From NCBI GenBank assembly GCA_946811695.1, contig OX328132.1:94593534-94657533 (forward strand): 64,000 nt of DNA. The letters are read 5' to 3'. The position numbers and the translations under genes were made by a program. The notes beneath the pieces are model-generated. The model made no database searches. It was not told the DNA's origin and worked only from the letters and a program-made list of their open reading frames with translations. Positions within the stretch are counted from its first letter, which is position 1, and every line of letters begins with the position of its first letter. Below are positions 27,070 through 39,529 of the stretch, in pieces. Source of the stretch: Gonocerus acuteangulatus. Taxonomy: Eukaryota > Arthropoda > Insecta > Hemiptera > Coreidae.

Positions 27070-27827
27070 GAACCATACCAATAGCAATGGGAAATTTAGG
27101 TTGTTTTTGAATAAAAACTGCTTATATGCTAAAAAAACTAATGTTTAATAATAATAATGCATAATAAACCAAGGCATATATATAATTTTTGTTATATATA
27201 TATATTGTGGTGTTTTGGGTGTTTGGTTATTTTTAGGAAAATTAATCATATTTAAAATTTTAATATATCTTAGCCTGGCTAGAAAAGTTTTTATAAAAAA
27301 TTCAATAGATCTCAGGGTTCATTAAAATTTAACCAAAATCACCTCATAAGGATTTGTTATTTAAATTATTATTTATTTAATTTGGATTATTATTTTGATT
27401 TAATAAAGTATCCTGAAATTGAAGAGCATGAGAAGTATATATTCATTACCAATTCTTACCATAGTCCAAGTCAGCTTAAAAGCAGTCTGCTCAAAACTAA
27501 AATATTCCTCTTGATTTGCTTTCTTCTTCCGCTTTCATTAATGGCTTACCATCCATTCTTTATATTGTATTGAGACTATATTTTATATACCAGGAGAAAG
27601 GTTCATTAATAATAAAATGGAGTAGGAAGCAATTGAATTATATCGAAAGAAACTTTCAAGTTTTTGGCATTGCATGTTGAATTCTCTTATTAAATGAAAT
27701 AAATGAAAAGTGCTTAACTCACATAATTTACCTCAATGTTGGGGTAATAGAAAAGCTTAGCTCATAATTCAAATGTTTCATTACATAGTAAAAATGAATT
27801 ATTGGCCTTTAAAATTATAATATTGCC
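27070..27827. other. Unassigned intronic DNA
   Basis: No recognised gene or element. Confidence 0.5.
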
Positions 27828-27832
27828 AGCAT

Positions 27833-27894
<62 letters not shown>

Positions 27895-27899
27895 CATTG
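27828..27899 (-). repeat. Poly(T) 57 nt bracketed by AGCATTG
   Basis: The T run (27836-27892) has AGCATTG immediately to its left (27828-27834, then one A) and immediately to its right (27893-27899). It could be a pure poly(A) insertion with a 7-bp duplication, or the tail of the minus-strand retrocopy to its right. Confidence 0.6.
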
Positions 27900-28300
27900 G
27901 CAGTTTTTATTAGTTAGTTAAACTCAGCTTTATGATGAGCAGGAAGTTCTAGAAGTCCAGCTCGTCCAAGTACTGATCGTTCAAATCTTGCTACTGGGTG
28001 AGGAGGCAGGCTTGTAGGTTGCTGTGTGCTTGTGGTATCGGCCGACTGAAGATAGAGAGTGAGAGAGAGGGTAGAGAGGGAAGCACTTTTAAAAGAATTA
28101 CCCTCACCATACCTGGGACTCCTAGGTTTCGAGGCTAGCTGCTGGTTGAGCAAGGGTCGCTTCTCAAAACATCCTTATCGCTCTATCTGGGTAAATTTAT
28201 CTTCCGTGGTGCCTTTTCGTTTCTTGATGAGACATTGGGAACCAATTGAAAACTCACACACTTGACACTCACTACAGTGCCTTAAAACACTTTCATGCCA
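27893..28300 (-). pseudogene. Possible retroposed transcript or LTR fragment ending in poly(A)
   Basis: Read on the minus strand, a GC-richer stretch (about 28300 down to 27914) ends with AATAAA (27911-27906) 14 nt before a 57-nt poly(A). This is the layout of a reverse-transcribed polyadenylated RNA. A 79-codon frame (28153-27914) has no recognised domain. The text near the end (GGACGAGCTGGACTTC) is reminiscent of an LTR R region, so the source may be an LTR-element transcript. The 5' boundary is uncertain and no far-side target duplication was found. Confidence 0.4.
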
Positions 28301-28491
28301 GAGCACTCTCATGCTGTTGCTTTACTATTTCTTATCATAAGCTTTTATTAAACTATTTTTATTATTTTGACAAGAGGCCAATATTACGATGGATTTATTA
28401 AAATATGATTTAGTATTTTTTGAGATAGGAATGATACACTTTGCTATGCCAGAAATTCATATTTCCTTAAGTGTACCCCATTATAAATCAT

Positions 28492-28493
<2 letters not shown>

Positions 28494-28553
<60 letters not shown>
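28494..28553 (+). repeat. (TA)n array
   Basis: Pure TA run of about 60 bp. Confidence 0.95.
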
Positions 28554-28555
<2 letters not shown>

Positions 28556-28739
28556 CAGAAAGGAAGTAAAAAAATAAAACAAAGTAAACCGACTCTCATG
28601 CATTACTATCGGTTTGGTAGTAATGTATGAATGAATCAACATTTATTAATAAAAAATGACTAATATCTAGCTGATCTGCTGAGCATTTTAGATTAAAATT
28701 ACTGTGTACTTTAATACTTCATGAGACTGACAGACTTTG

Positions 28740-29700
28740 AAGACAGATTATGTCCAAATTTCTTCTTCAAACCGTTTTCGAGAAACATTGAAACATCTAC
28801 TTTTCCAGACTAATTTTCAGTTTGAGTATTCAGAAACGATTAATTCAGTTGAAACTTGTTCCAGACGTTTGATATTCATCTAATCTATGATAGGTAAATT
28901 TTGGTTCCGTTTGGAGTTAAGGAAGTACTAGAAATAAAATATTTCATTAACAGGCATGAATAGTTTTGGGATTTTCGTATATTTTCTATAATATTTCGAA
29001 CACGGTTGGGAAATCCTGGTAAGTGGAAGGTAAGCATTTGAAAGCTTACAAAATTCTCTAGAAAAAAGGTTCTAATGTTATTTTTAATGGGGCGATGTGA
29101 ATCGGAGAAATTAGGAAAATTCGCAATAGTTAGTTTTGCTCTTTTGAACGGGTTTTTGTATCTGTTTACCTAACATTTTAACTGGTTGTAGCTTATTTTA
29201 ATTGCATCTAACAGTAAAACAAGGGGCCTCCCAGTGGTCTAGTGACTAGCGCCTTAGATTCATATGCGAGAGATGGTGGATTTGATTCCCACCGGAGGCA
29301 CGAAGTTTCTTATCCCACGGCACGTTGGGAAAACTCCTCGCTGTACCCTGGATGTCGGCGATAATGGCCTAGATGTTAATGCGGCATAAAAAAAAACAAA
29401 AAACAAAAGAACAGGAAAACAAGCATTTGACTAAATCAAGGTAAGAAAATGTGAAACATTGTTATAGTGTTTTCTAGAGTGAACGTTGAGAAGGTGGGAG
29501 AAATTGCCATGATACTTTAAGTTTCCTGTTGTGGCGCCTTAAATCTATTTTCTCTTCGAGATTTTATATTATGTTTTTCACAAAAGATCAAACCACCAAA
29601 AACTGCTACTATTCCTTTACTAATAGCACTATAGATATGAACGAAACCGCGCTAAGATGACACAGTTTGTGCAAGTCGGACTTTTTTACTATTGATTCCG
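28740..29700 (+). mobile_element. Decayed Helitron relative, opposite orientation, split by a SINE
   Basis: Contains, as reverse complement, phrases found in the two better Helitron copies: the AAACCGTTTTCGAGA region, GGGCGATGTGAATCGGAGAAAT (compare ATTGACATCGCC at 9659 and 50127), and GAACGAAACCGCGCTAAGATG near 29640 (compare 49760). A younger SINE sits at 29224-29410. The ends are not definable. Confidence 0.5.
29224..29410 (+). mobile_element. tRNA-derived SINE with hairpin tail
   Basis: The tRNA-like head has GTGGTCTAGTGACTAGCG (box A) and TTTGATTCCCACC (box B). The body ends GGCGATAATGGCC...AATGCGGCATAAAA, the same terminal hairpin as in the mini-retroposons at 21555 and 41278, followed by an A-rich tail. 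AAAACAAG occurs just before the head and just after the tail, a likely target duplication. Confidence 0.8.
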
Positions 29701-29710
29701 TTTTAATAAA

Positions 29711-30930
29711 TAATATGTCAATTACTTATTGAAGAAATATTATTAAATTAGTTTAAAAGAACTTAATCTTGATCTTGAGTGAGATTTATCAGTACCAAGT
29801 TTGGCACTAATAAACATTGTAGGGTCTTCCCATGATCTAAAAATATATATTAGTACTAGTATGTGGTCTAGTGAAAGGTGGAAAAAAGTTGCTCTACTCT
29901 ATTTTCTGATCATCATTCTTTGAAAAAGGCCGGTTTATATAAAATATTGTTGCAGATTAGAAAAACTTCTCCAGTCTTAAATTAATGCTAATTGCAGAGT
30001 GTAGGAAGCTGCCTCTATAAAACTAAATGTGGGAACAGGGTAGAACACAATACACAACCGTCCAGGTTAGCATTCCAGATTCAACTGTATTTCCATGGAA
30101 GCACCAAAATATAGAAGGCATTGGATTACAATACAAATTCATAATTCAACACCACCCTTTAATCCAGTGATTCATATAATTACTATTAAACAAGACCAAT
30201 ACCATCTCTACAAAATAAATGCTTAGGAACAACAAGTGGTTTAGTGAACATATCAACATACATTTGTTCAATAGATAAATAATTCCCAGATATTTAGGGT
30301 TATCACCATTCATAAGGTCTATGTGAACTGACTGTTGGAGACCTGATTTTACTACATCTGAAATACAAATTGTTTCACTTCTCATACCTAACAAATTGAG
30401 TCAGGTTTTTATGAAAATAGGATTTATCCTAAACATTGGAGCTTTATAACCATTTTGATGCTATAGTTTTGTTTCCGATTGCCTTTCTTATTCCATTTTC
30501 TGATTCGATCTAAATAAATCCTGAGCATATATGATAAATTTATTTTTAAATAAACATTATCGTATCAAAATTCAATTAATATCTCTTGTTTTCTTACTGG
30601 GTAACTTCATTATCATTGTTTTTTGTTGTTTTTTTTTTCTTTCTTTCTTTTAAGGCTTGTTAACCCCTTGGGTCATTAATGCCTCGAATGTAGTTCTGGA
30701 CGATGACCTTGCCACAGGCACATGTATTCAGGAAACACTTTCAGAAGGAGCAAATATTTGTTTCTCTCTCAGTTGTAAATTATTCATTTTTTTTTTCACA
30801 ATTGTTATATTTATTTAATTTCATAATAAGAAAATTAAATGTTCATTTAGTTTATTTTCAATTTTATCTACTAATGGGATATGTCATGGAAATGTAAAAT
30901 TTATATTTTGGAAATTAATTTGCTGGATTT
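29711..30930. other. Unassigned intronic DNA
   Basis: No recognised gene. The minus-strand frame at 30394-30146 has no identifiable domain. Confidence 0.5.
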
Positions 30931-32520
30931 CTAGAATTTCATTAATGTATTTATATTTGTTGCGCCGTTGCCTAGTATTTCATCCAAATGTACAGGTAGT
31001 TGGACTTCATCTCTTTCCTTTTTAAATTTTTGGCATTCAGTTAGAATGTGCTTAACAGTTTGAGGGACTCCACAACTCTCACATATGGCCTGTTCCTCTC
31101 TACACATCAAATGTTTGTTACTCATTCATGTATGTCCTATGCGCAGTCGAGAGAGCACCACCTCTTCTCTTCTGTTTTCCATGAAGGACGATTTCCAAGG
31201 TCTAACTTCTCTTTTAATTTCTCTTAATTTGTTACTATTTTGCAAATACCAAAAATTTTGCCAGGATTTCCATATTACTGACTTTATGTGCGCATGGATA
31301 TCTAACACTCGAATTTGTTTATAAATGATACCGTCATTAATTCCTTTTTTTTGCAGCTTTGTCTACTTCTTCATTTTCATAAATCCCACAATGCCCAGGG
31401 ATCCATACAAATATAATGGATATATTATCTTTTGCTAATGACTCTAAACACTCAAGTATATTTACAACGAGTGGGTGATCGGAATATATGTTTCTAATTG
31501 CCAGTAGGGCTGATAACAAGTCAGAAAATATTGCAATGATTCTATTAGGAGGGATAACAATGGAAAGTTCTTTATATATTGCTAATAGTTCTGCTGTAAA
31601 GGAAGTACATATTGGCAAGAGTTTGAACATGTGTGTCCTGGATTCAGAAAGAAAGGCTGCTCCAACTCCTGAAATGTCCTTGGATCCATCTGTGAATATG
31701 CATGTAGAAGGTGGAAGTAGCTTCTTTAATCTTATGAATTCTTTTTGAAATATTACTGGAGGGGTGGTTGTCTTAATTTATTTAGTTAGTGATAAATTAA
31801 TTTTAGGCAAAGGCAATTTCCATGGTTCTTTAGTTGAAATACAGTTGTGCATTAGATCTTGTGAACTTAAATTAAGTTCATCTAGCATAATTTTGATTCT
31901 CCTGGGAAATGAGGTCCTAAGCTTGGTTCCTTGGTGATTAATATTTGTAAGATTATAATTGGGCGAGAAGCATTCATTAAGTGGATGATGTGGAGATGCA
32001 ACAATAACTGTATAATAGAATGAGAGCGAGAGGAGATTTCTTCTAAAATCCAAAGGTAGTTCACCTGCTTCAGCACATAAGCTGAGCCCAGGACTGGATC
32101 GGAAAGCACCGGTAACTATTCTCAAGCCAGTATGGTGAATACTATTGAGCATGTTCAATATTCGAGGGGAAGCTGTTCCATAGGCAATACACCCATAGTC
32201 CAATTTAGATCTAATATAGCTGCGGTATAAGGTCATCATGGTTCTTCTGTCTCCACCCCAGGCTGTTTTGGATAAACATTTTAGTAGATTTAGTGATCTC
32301 ATGCAGTTATTTCTTAGATATTTAATATGTTTGTTCCAATTCAGTGATTTGTCAATTATAAGCCCCAAAAAGCGAGCGCTGTCCTTGTTTGCAATGTCAG
32401 AGCCGTTGATCCTAAGATTTGGAGGTTCTAATATTTTCCTTTTTGAGAACAGAACACTGACAGTTTTTGTTGTAGAAATTCGAAATCCATGATTTCCAAT
32501 TTCTACAACAATCCATTTTT
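30931..32520 (-). pseudogene. 5'-truncated LINE: RT C-terminus, RNase H and zinc finger
   Basis: Minus-strand ORF2 remnant of a non-LTR retrotransposon. From about 32500 it reads GFRISTTKT...VLFSKRK, the RT region just after the palm. It continues through LGLIIDKSLNW and LYRSYIRSKLDYGCIAYG to about 31778, where a TAA interrupts. The frame resumes with an RNase H domain retaining IFTDGSKD, TAELLAI, IFSDLLSALLAI and EEVDKAA, which supply the D-E-D-D residues. An A8 run near 31348 shifts frame, then RLRIGHT, a TGA, and CESCGVPQTVKHILTEC, a C-x2-C-x8-H-x4-C finger. RNase H after RT points to the I-type superfamily. The YADD box is lost to 5' truncation. Dead copy. Confidence 0.88.
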
Positions 32521-33515
32521 GTTGTTTACTTGATGAATTTTCATCTTTGTTTCACTAATCTTTTTCTGTTCTGATTTTTTAATGCTAAACTTTTCCGGAA
32601 TTTCAATCTGGCTGGTTTCCACAATGTTTGAAGTTTATATTGGACTTATCTATCCATTTTACTAATTCCAACTACTTCTCTAACCAACTGTCACTTCAGA
32701 GCCATTCTCTTTTACTACCACTTTTGCTAGATCAGCTTGGCGCAGCCTTCTTTCTCCCATGTAATCGCACAACAGTATACATTTGGCAGTAGGAAAGAAA
32801 GTCAAAACCTAAATCAACCAACATAGACTGTAGGCATGAGAAGACAAAGACTTCAATGGGCTAATACGGGAGCAAATGTCTGCTAAAACTGTTTAACCTA
32901 GCAAAGGTACTTGCTAAGGAGAGTGCCCTCTACAAAGGGCTGGCAGCTGTGAAAATAAAAAGCCCGAACAAATAAGTAGGGAGACAGATACAACCTTCCA
33001 ACTCTGGAAACCAGCCATAAGAGAGAGCACCAAGAGATGCAAAATGAACCAGAGAGGGGAGAACACAAGGATTGGAGAGACCAAAGCCCTCCTCGTTTCC
33101 TCCTACAGAATAGCAAAATGGATGGAAACTCCACCATTAAAGAATCAGAAGAAGTGTTAAGTGAACTAAAGTAATACTGACAGACTTTCGTGTAAAATCA
33201 AGTGCCAATGTTGATAAATAAACAAAGAACATTTTATTTCTTTTTACTTTCCATTGATGAGAATTCAAATAAAGTGACGGAATATTTCTTTCCATTATTG
33301 CACTAAATAATTAACTCCACCTTCGTTTTAAGCATAATGTGATAGATTATAATTTAAAATGTAATATAGATATTTATTAAAGAACTCCTTCTTTCAGATA
33401 GTGATCCTGAGATGCTGAATTATGACAGTAAGTATCAGATAGCCTTGCTCCAAAATATTTTAAAACCAGAGGATATTCAGCATTTTCCATTTATTAAGTG
33501 GGTTCCTTCCTCTTA
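32521..33515. other. Unassigned intronic DNA
   Basis: Somewhat GC-richer at 32650-33130 but without a recognisable protein on either strand. It may be an older repeat. Confidence 0.45.
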
Positions 33516-35330
33516 CAAGGGGAGTATACAGTGATGGGGTCACCGATATGGACCAATTTTTTTCTGGTGATTCTACATCGAAAAATAGTAGACACGTGTC
33601 CGAGCGTTCCGTCCAATGCGCCTTAGGAGCCGAGAAATAAAATAAAATAGGTTGAAAGTGCTTTATTTTTTATATCGAATTTAGAAAATGATATCGACAT
33701 GATTCTTTCACCAATTCATTTGTTTTATAGAGTAGATTAAAAGAAAAATATAGTTGTTAAAAAATAATTTATATTTCCTCAAATATATTCAAAAATATGC
33801 TATCGTTTTCAAGTAAACTAGTATTATACATTTTTTTACACCAAAAATAATAGCAGATTTAAAATCAGCACCCCAAGAAACCCTTATATATTGAATATCA
33901 TTGAAAACAAAAAATAATGATTTTTCCTAGTCTGGAAGAGACTAAACATTTATAAGCGAAAAGGTAATGTAACGTTTTGAAATTCAATATCTCCCCTTGA
34001 GATAATCAGATTTTTACATCATTGAAATCTTTCGAAAGAAGAAAGACTCCTTTTTCTAACCATATAAATGACTATTGTATTATCTCAAAAGGTACTTGTG
34101 AAAAATGGTTTTCAAAATAAAAATAGAATGTAATCTTTTTTGCTTATAACGTCAATTCCAGAACACGTAGAAACACCCCGATTGGACGGAAATGTGTTAC
34201 ATTATGGCCTGTATTGACCCTCCAAGTTTGGTTTAGATCGGATAAATATTCTTTGAAATATGGCCGGATTCTTGAATCATTAACAAAATTTTAAGGGTCC
34301 CCCCATTAGCGAAATTTAAAATACATTTTTTTTCATTTTTGTAATATTCCCAAAATTTGAATTTAGGGGTTTTTCAATGTGCTGTTCAATAGTAATAAAA
34401 AATTGAGTTGTTGAGGAAACAAATGAAGCTTTTCAATATTTAATGTGAAGATTGGGTTTTCATTGAGAAAACTACAGGAATTTGGAAGAATCATTTTCTA
34501 AGGCTTCAAAGATTTGGAATGTAACTGTTTCAGAATCTGACATCTGAATCTGACCCCTATAAATTCAAATTTTGGGAGTATTACAAAAATAAAAAAAAAA
34601 TGTATTTTAAATTTTGCTAAGGAAGAGGGTCAATAAAGGCCATAATGTGACTCATTTCCGTCCAATTGGGGTGTTTCTACGTGTTCTGGAATTGACGTTA
34701 TACGCAAAAAAGTTTACATTCTATTTTTATTTTGAAAACCATTTTCCACAAGTACCTTTTGAGATAATACAATAGTCATTTATATGGTTAGAAAAAGGAG
34801 TCTTTCTTCTTTCGAAAGATTTCAATGATGTAAAAATCGGATTATCTCAAGGGGAGATATTGAATTTCAAAACGTTACATTACCTTTTCGCTTACAAATG
34901 TTTAGTCTCTTCCAGACTAGGAAAAATCAATATTTTTTGTTTTCAATGTTATTCAATATATTAGGGTTTCTTGGGGTGCTGATTTTAAATCTGCTATTAT
35001 TTTTGGTGTAAAAAAATGTATAATACTAGTTTACCTGAAAACGATAGCATATTTTTGAATATATTTGAGGAAATATAAATTATTTTTAACGGCTATATTT
35101 TTCTTTTAATCTACTCTATAAAACAAATGAATTGGTGAAAGAATCATGTCGATATCATTTTCTAAACTCTATATAAAAAATAAAGCACTTTCAACCTATT
35201 TTATTTTATTTCTCGGCTCCTAAGGCGCATTGGACGGAACGCTCGGACACGTGTCTACTATTTTTCGATGTAGAATAACCAGAAAAAAATTGGTCCAAAT
35301 CAGTGACCCCATCGCTGTATACTCCCCTTG
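33516..35330. mobile_element. Giant hairpin (foldback) element, 1.8 kb, arms ~800 bp
   Basis: The ends are CAAGGGGAGTATACAG at the left and its reverse complement at the right. The arms run 33516-34370 and 34553-35330 at roughly 95 percent identity by eye. The left arm has about 80 extra bases (34226-34303). TTA lies directly outside both ends (33513-33515, 35331-35333), compatible with a 3-bp TWA-type duplication as in PIF/Harbinger elements, though three bases are weak evidence. No ORF. The loop carries a 143-bp segment that is also present just outside the right end. Confidence 0.85.
34391..34533 (+). repeat. 143-bp direct repeat, copy in hairpin loop
   Basis: AGTAATAAAAAATTGAGTTG through GTAACTGTTTCAG. 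Identical to 35434-35576 except one base (A versus C after CAATATTT), with no indel. It lies wholly within the loop between the two arms. Confidence 0.95.
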
Positions 35331-35433
35331 TTAGTTCATATGATATTCAATTTCTCTAGAAAATAATTAATGCAGGTAGGTTTTTATCAACCTACATCAT
35401 GTAGATAAAATCCAATTTAATAAAACATTTTTT

Positions 35434-35576
35434 AGTAATAAAAAATTGAGTTGTTGAGGAAACAAATGAAGCTTTTCAATATTTCATGTGAAGATTGGGT
35501 TTTCATTGAGAAAACTACAGGAATTTGGAAGAATCATTTTCTAAGGCTTCAAAGATTTGGAATGTAACTGTTTCAG
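35434..35576 (+). repeat. 143-bp direct repeat, copy outside the hairpin
   Basis: Second copy of the loop segment, starting 104 bp beyond the right end of the giant hairpin. It is surrounded by ordinary intronic sequence and has no termini of its own. Confidence 0.95.
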
Positions 35577-37876
35577 CCTTATTTTCAAACTTTTAGTGGG
35601 CTGAGGAAGATCATAACATGGTTTAGACATTTTTGTGTAATTGAGGTTACATATACTAAAAAAAATATTAATTTAGGTCCATTATGCCATGAAAGTCTAA
35701 CCAGTGTCACAACCAGCCTCCTCAAGAAGGCTGAGCAAACTGAAACTGCTAATTAAAAGATTCTTCAATATTCCTAAAGCCTTCCTAAGCAAAACCTGAT
35801 CTGCATATTATTCAGACAGCTAAAAATCGTCAGCAATTTATTTAAAAAAAAAAAGAAACGTAGTGTCATTGATTAAAGATATTCTAACTGATTTAAAGGG
35901 TTTTAAGATCATAAATTTCAAAAATATGTTAGTATGACTCTTTTTTCTAAATTATAGCTCATAAGCCTATTTTCATGAGGATTGAGCTTAGGATGTTTTA
36001 ATATCATTGTACATTGTTAAAATGTCACTTTTTCATTACCTACTTAATTTTATTTTTATCACCTCTCCTATTGAAAATAAGTAGAAATGAATTTACGTGA
36101 TTCAGTTAGACAGGATATAATGATGAAACTATTATTTAACATTATTTAGTTAAAGCATCACAAAAAAGTAACAAGCAATTGGAGTAATATTTAATTCTTG
36201 TCATTTTTAAAAAATATGTATACCTCATTCTTGCCGCCTTAATGTTGGCAAGAAGGCTTTCTTATATCCTGTTTTTGAATTAATGCTGCAAGAAGAGAAA
36301 GCAGATAAATAAATTGTTTTGTTCTTTCTCCAAGAATAAATTTACAAATCCTCCACTCCCCATTCATTCAATAAAGTTATTGAAACACCATCTTCATTTC
36401 ATCTCTGATCCTGCATCATTGTTTTTGAGTGAATTAAATTAATTTTTATATAATGTTGAGATTAATAAAACTGTTATTTCTCCAAATAAAGGTTGACCCC
36501 ATATCATTTTCCACTGGGAGTTTCAATTCAAGGGAAACATGGAAATATGTACATGCCAATAAGAATGAATGTGTTTCATTCAATCATATTGATACACAAA
36601 ATGGAACTGTATAATCAATTCTTAAGGCAGAAAAAAATCCACGTTAATTTTTGAAATCAGAGCTCAAAAAATTTAAAGAATGAGGTAAAGTCTTAAAAAA
36701 AAATATTCCAGTAATTTTATTTATTAACTTTAGATCCATGATAAAACAGTTTTAATTTTCAGATTCTTAACTTGAAACCCCTTAAATCATTTGTCATTTT
36801 AGTTATGCACACATATTTCTTTTTTTAATTTTTATTTCCTTCTTCTTTCAAAGTATTTTGAAAATAATCTTGAAAATTAAATGTAGTAATGTAAGTAATA
36901 ATAAATTAAAGCAATAAATAAAATATGAAAGTGTTATGTTTTCCTCTTTTAAAGTTAGTTTGTTTGCTCAATGATACAAAAAATAAAAAGGCCTATTAAA
37001 AATGTTATTTACATTATCATTCATATGAACTAATAAATATTTGCAACTGCACTTTAATTAAAATAATCCACAATTTATGTTGAATTTTTATGTGTTTTTT
37101 TTATCTCAATAAAGAAGATGCATGTGAGCAAGTGTATATGAATGAGTTTGTCACAGAATGAGAGAGGAGGAAGGGGTGAGAAGGGGGGGGGGAGAGAGAG
37201 AGAGAGTGAGTGAGTGAAAGAGGACAAAATAAATAAAAATTGTCATTCAAATGCTTAATAGAAGTCGTGCTTAAAAATTCAAAAGTATTGGTTTCATTCA
37301 ATATGTTTATTGTTTCTTAAGAGGGGGGATTCAAGTTTGTTAAATAGTAAATTATGTTTAGTAATGTAATTATTCAGGAAAAATAAATCATTAAAAAAAA
37401 GAAATTTTAGTAATTAACGTTAGATCCATGATAAAACAGTTTTAATTTTCAGATTCTTACCATGAAACTCCTACAACCATTTGTCACTTCTTTAGTTAAG
37501 CACACATAGTTCTTTTTTAAATTTTTATTTCCTTTTTCTTTCGAAGTATTTTGAAATTAATCTTGATAATTAAATGTAATAATGTAATCTCATTGCTTAT
37601 AAGAAACATTGTTACTCCTGTTGCAGCACACCTGTTGACTTATCTGGGATAGTCTTTTTGTACTTATCTCATTGAGGTCTATTACACACAATTCAATTAT
37701 AGTTCACATCAAGTATAAATAGTATTTTAAAATAAATCATTAAAAAAAATAAATAAAATAAAGTACTTTAAAAAGAGCCCTTTTTATATAGGAAAACTAT
37801 TAATAATGGCTATTTGATTAAACATATTTATTATGAAAATAATAAGGAAAAATTACCTATTTTTTTTTTAATTCAT
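35577..37876. other. Unassigned intronic DNA with an internal duplication
   Basis: No gene. A ~170-bp segment at 36723-36893 (TAGATCCATGATAAAACAG...) recurs at 37412-37586 in the same orientation at about 85 percent identity. A GA-rich tract lies at 37165-37220. Confidence 0.65.
36723..36893 (+). repeat. ~170-bp direct repeat, left copy
   Basis: Contains TAGATCCATGATAAAACAG and AGTATTTTGAAAATAATCTT. It recurs ~690 bp to the right at 37412-37586 with scattered substitutions and small indels; this is an older local duplication. Confidence 0.8.
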
Positions 37877-38044
37877 TGAGAGGAGATTGTTGACCGGTGA
37901 TGCAAAGGTGGGAATTCTCAGGGTTCGGTCATTATTTCTTAATAAAATACATTTTACATGTGAAAATGGTTTTATTGTTTGCCGATAATTCGGCTACATC
38001 AGGGCTGTAAATCAAGTAGGACAAAGTTAATACTAGTTTATAAA

Positions 38045-38083
<39 letters not shown>

Positions 38084-38170
38084 TAAACAGAGCTTAAATT
38101 AGAGGTAGATTAGACCAGTATTGATCTACCTCTAATTAAAGCTCTAGCTATAGCACATACTTTCTGTATA

Positions 38171-38208
<38 letters not shown>

Positions 38209-38317
38209 TTTTTGTAAATTTATTAACTCTGTCCTACTTGTTTGACAGCCTGGTAAACAATAAAACCATTTTCACATGTAAAATGTAGTTTTATTAAGGA
38301 ATAACGACCGAACCCTG
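37877..38317. mobile_element. Foldback element, family member 2, with ~193-bp arms
   Basis: The arms 37919-38110 and 38124-38317 form a near-complete hairpin with a 13-nt loop, the same loop length as member 1 at 12848. The outer ~70 bp of each arm (CAGGGTTCGGTC...AATGGTTTTATTGTT) and the left leader (TTGAGAGGAGATTG) are shared with member 1; the inner part is extra. The left arm carries a poly(A) tract (38047-38079) faced by a matching poly(T) tract (about 38177-38203) in the right arm. No protein. Confidence 0.85.
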
Positions 38318-38410
38318 ATACTTTTTTTTAATAATATCTAAGTAAAACGTAAATCTATACAAAAATAATACATATGTATATAAGTCTGAGTTTTGAATAA
38401 TAAAGAATTA

Positions 38411-38490
38411 TATGGTCTTACAGTGGATAGCGTATTGGATTCCACCAAAGTAGATGTGGATTCGAGTCCCACCTGCAGAAAGTTGGTTTT
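38411..38490 (+). mobile_element. tRNA-derived SINE head
   Basis: Box A-like TACAGTGGATAGCGTATTGG and box B GGATTCGAGTCCCACC. The sequence following is not clearly tRNA, so a SINE is more likely than a tRNA gene. The 3' boundary is unclear. Confidence 0.6.
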
Positions 38491-38699
38491 ATGTTTAGAA
38501 TCTTTGAAAAGATTCTGTGCTCCACCATGGAAGTTTAGTTAGGCTGGCAAGCTATAGATCTACTTGAAAATCTGTATTTTCTGAGTTCAGTGTCTGTTTA
38601 TTGAGACGGGGGGTGAGAGAGTAAGCCTGTTTACAGAGAGGGAGTGAGTGAGTAGGCTCTAATTGTAATTTAAGGATTCGCTTTATTTTAATCCCCCAG

Positions 38700-39525
38700 T
38701 AAAAAAATTAATAAAAAAAATGAGATAAGGTCAATTCTGTTTTTTGAAATGTGATTTTTAAGTTAGGAATTTAATGTTCCTTTCTCTCAACTGTTGATAA
38801 TTGTATAAGTGATGCAAATTTTAATGGGCTTACAACTTTGCTTGAAATTCAAATCCTACTCAACCTTCTACAGACACAGTTTATGTGTAATATAAATATA
38901 TAAGCAGTCTGGAATAGTTGCGATTCGGCTAGGAAAACATAAGTAAATTTGAGTGTGTCTAAAAATGTTTTTATATCAGTAATAATTCATTCAAATAAAG
39001 ATAAAAATGTTGCAAACTTTCAACACGAATAAAATTAAAAATAGCATATTCTAAAATGAGGGACCATCAAGGTATTAGAGTGTTTTCACTTTGATCATCA
39101 GAGTACTACAATTAACGTTATTGGCCCGAGATGATTACAATAGAATTTCTCATGAATTTAATGTTCATTTTATTTCAATATTTTGGATATGATATGTGTA
39201 TATTTGGTTTTAGAGAATAATTAACTATTCTGATTTTAGAATATTTATCAATCACATCTGTAATTGCCAGAGAAAAGGTCATAATATCATAGAAACCAAT
39301 TTCCAAAAATTAGTTTTCATTATTCAAAATTGGTTTTTAATGTTTTGCTTTCATATAGTGTATAAAAATGGAAATGGAAAAATGAGCTATATTTTTATCC
39401 TTCAGTCTAATGTATTTCCACCGCAAAGCATCAATCAACTGAAGATCTAAACTCCCAAAATGTTGCTCACCAATTTATCTCTCTCATAAATCTCTCTGAA
39501 AAAATCCATTTCTTCTAGTTCAACC
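38700..39525. other. Unassigned intronic DNA
   Basis: No recognised gene or element. Confidence 0.5.
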
Positions 39526-39529
39526 TTAA

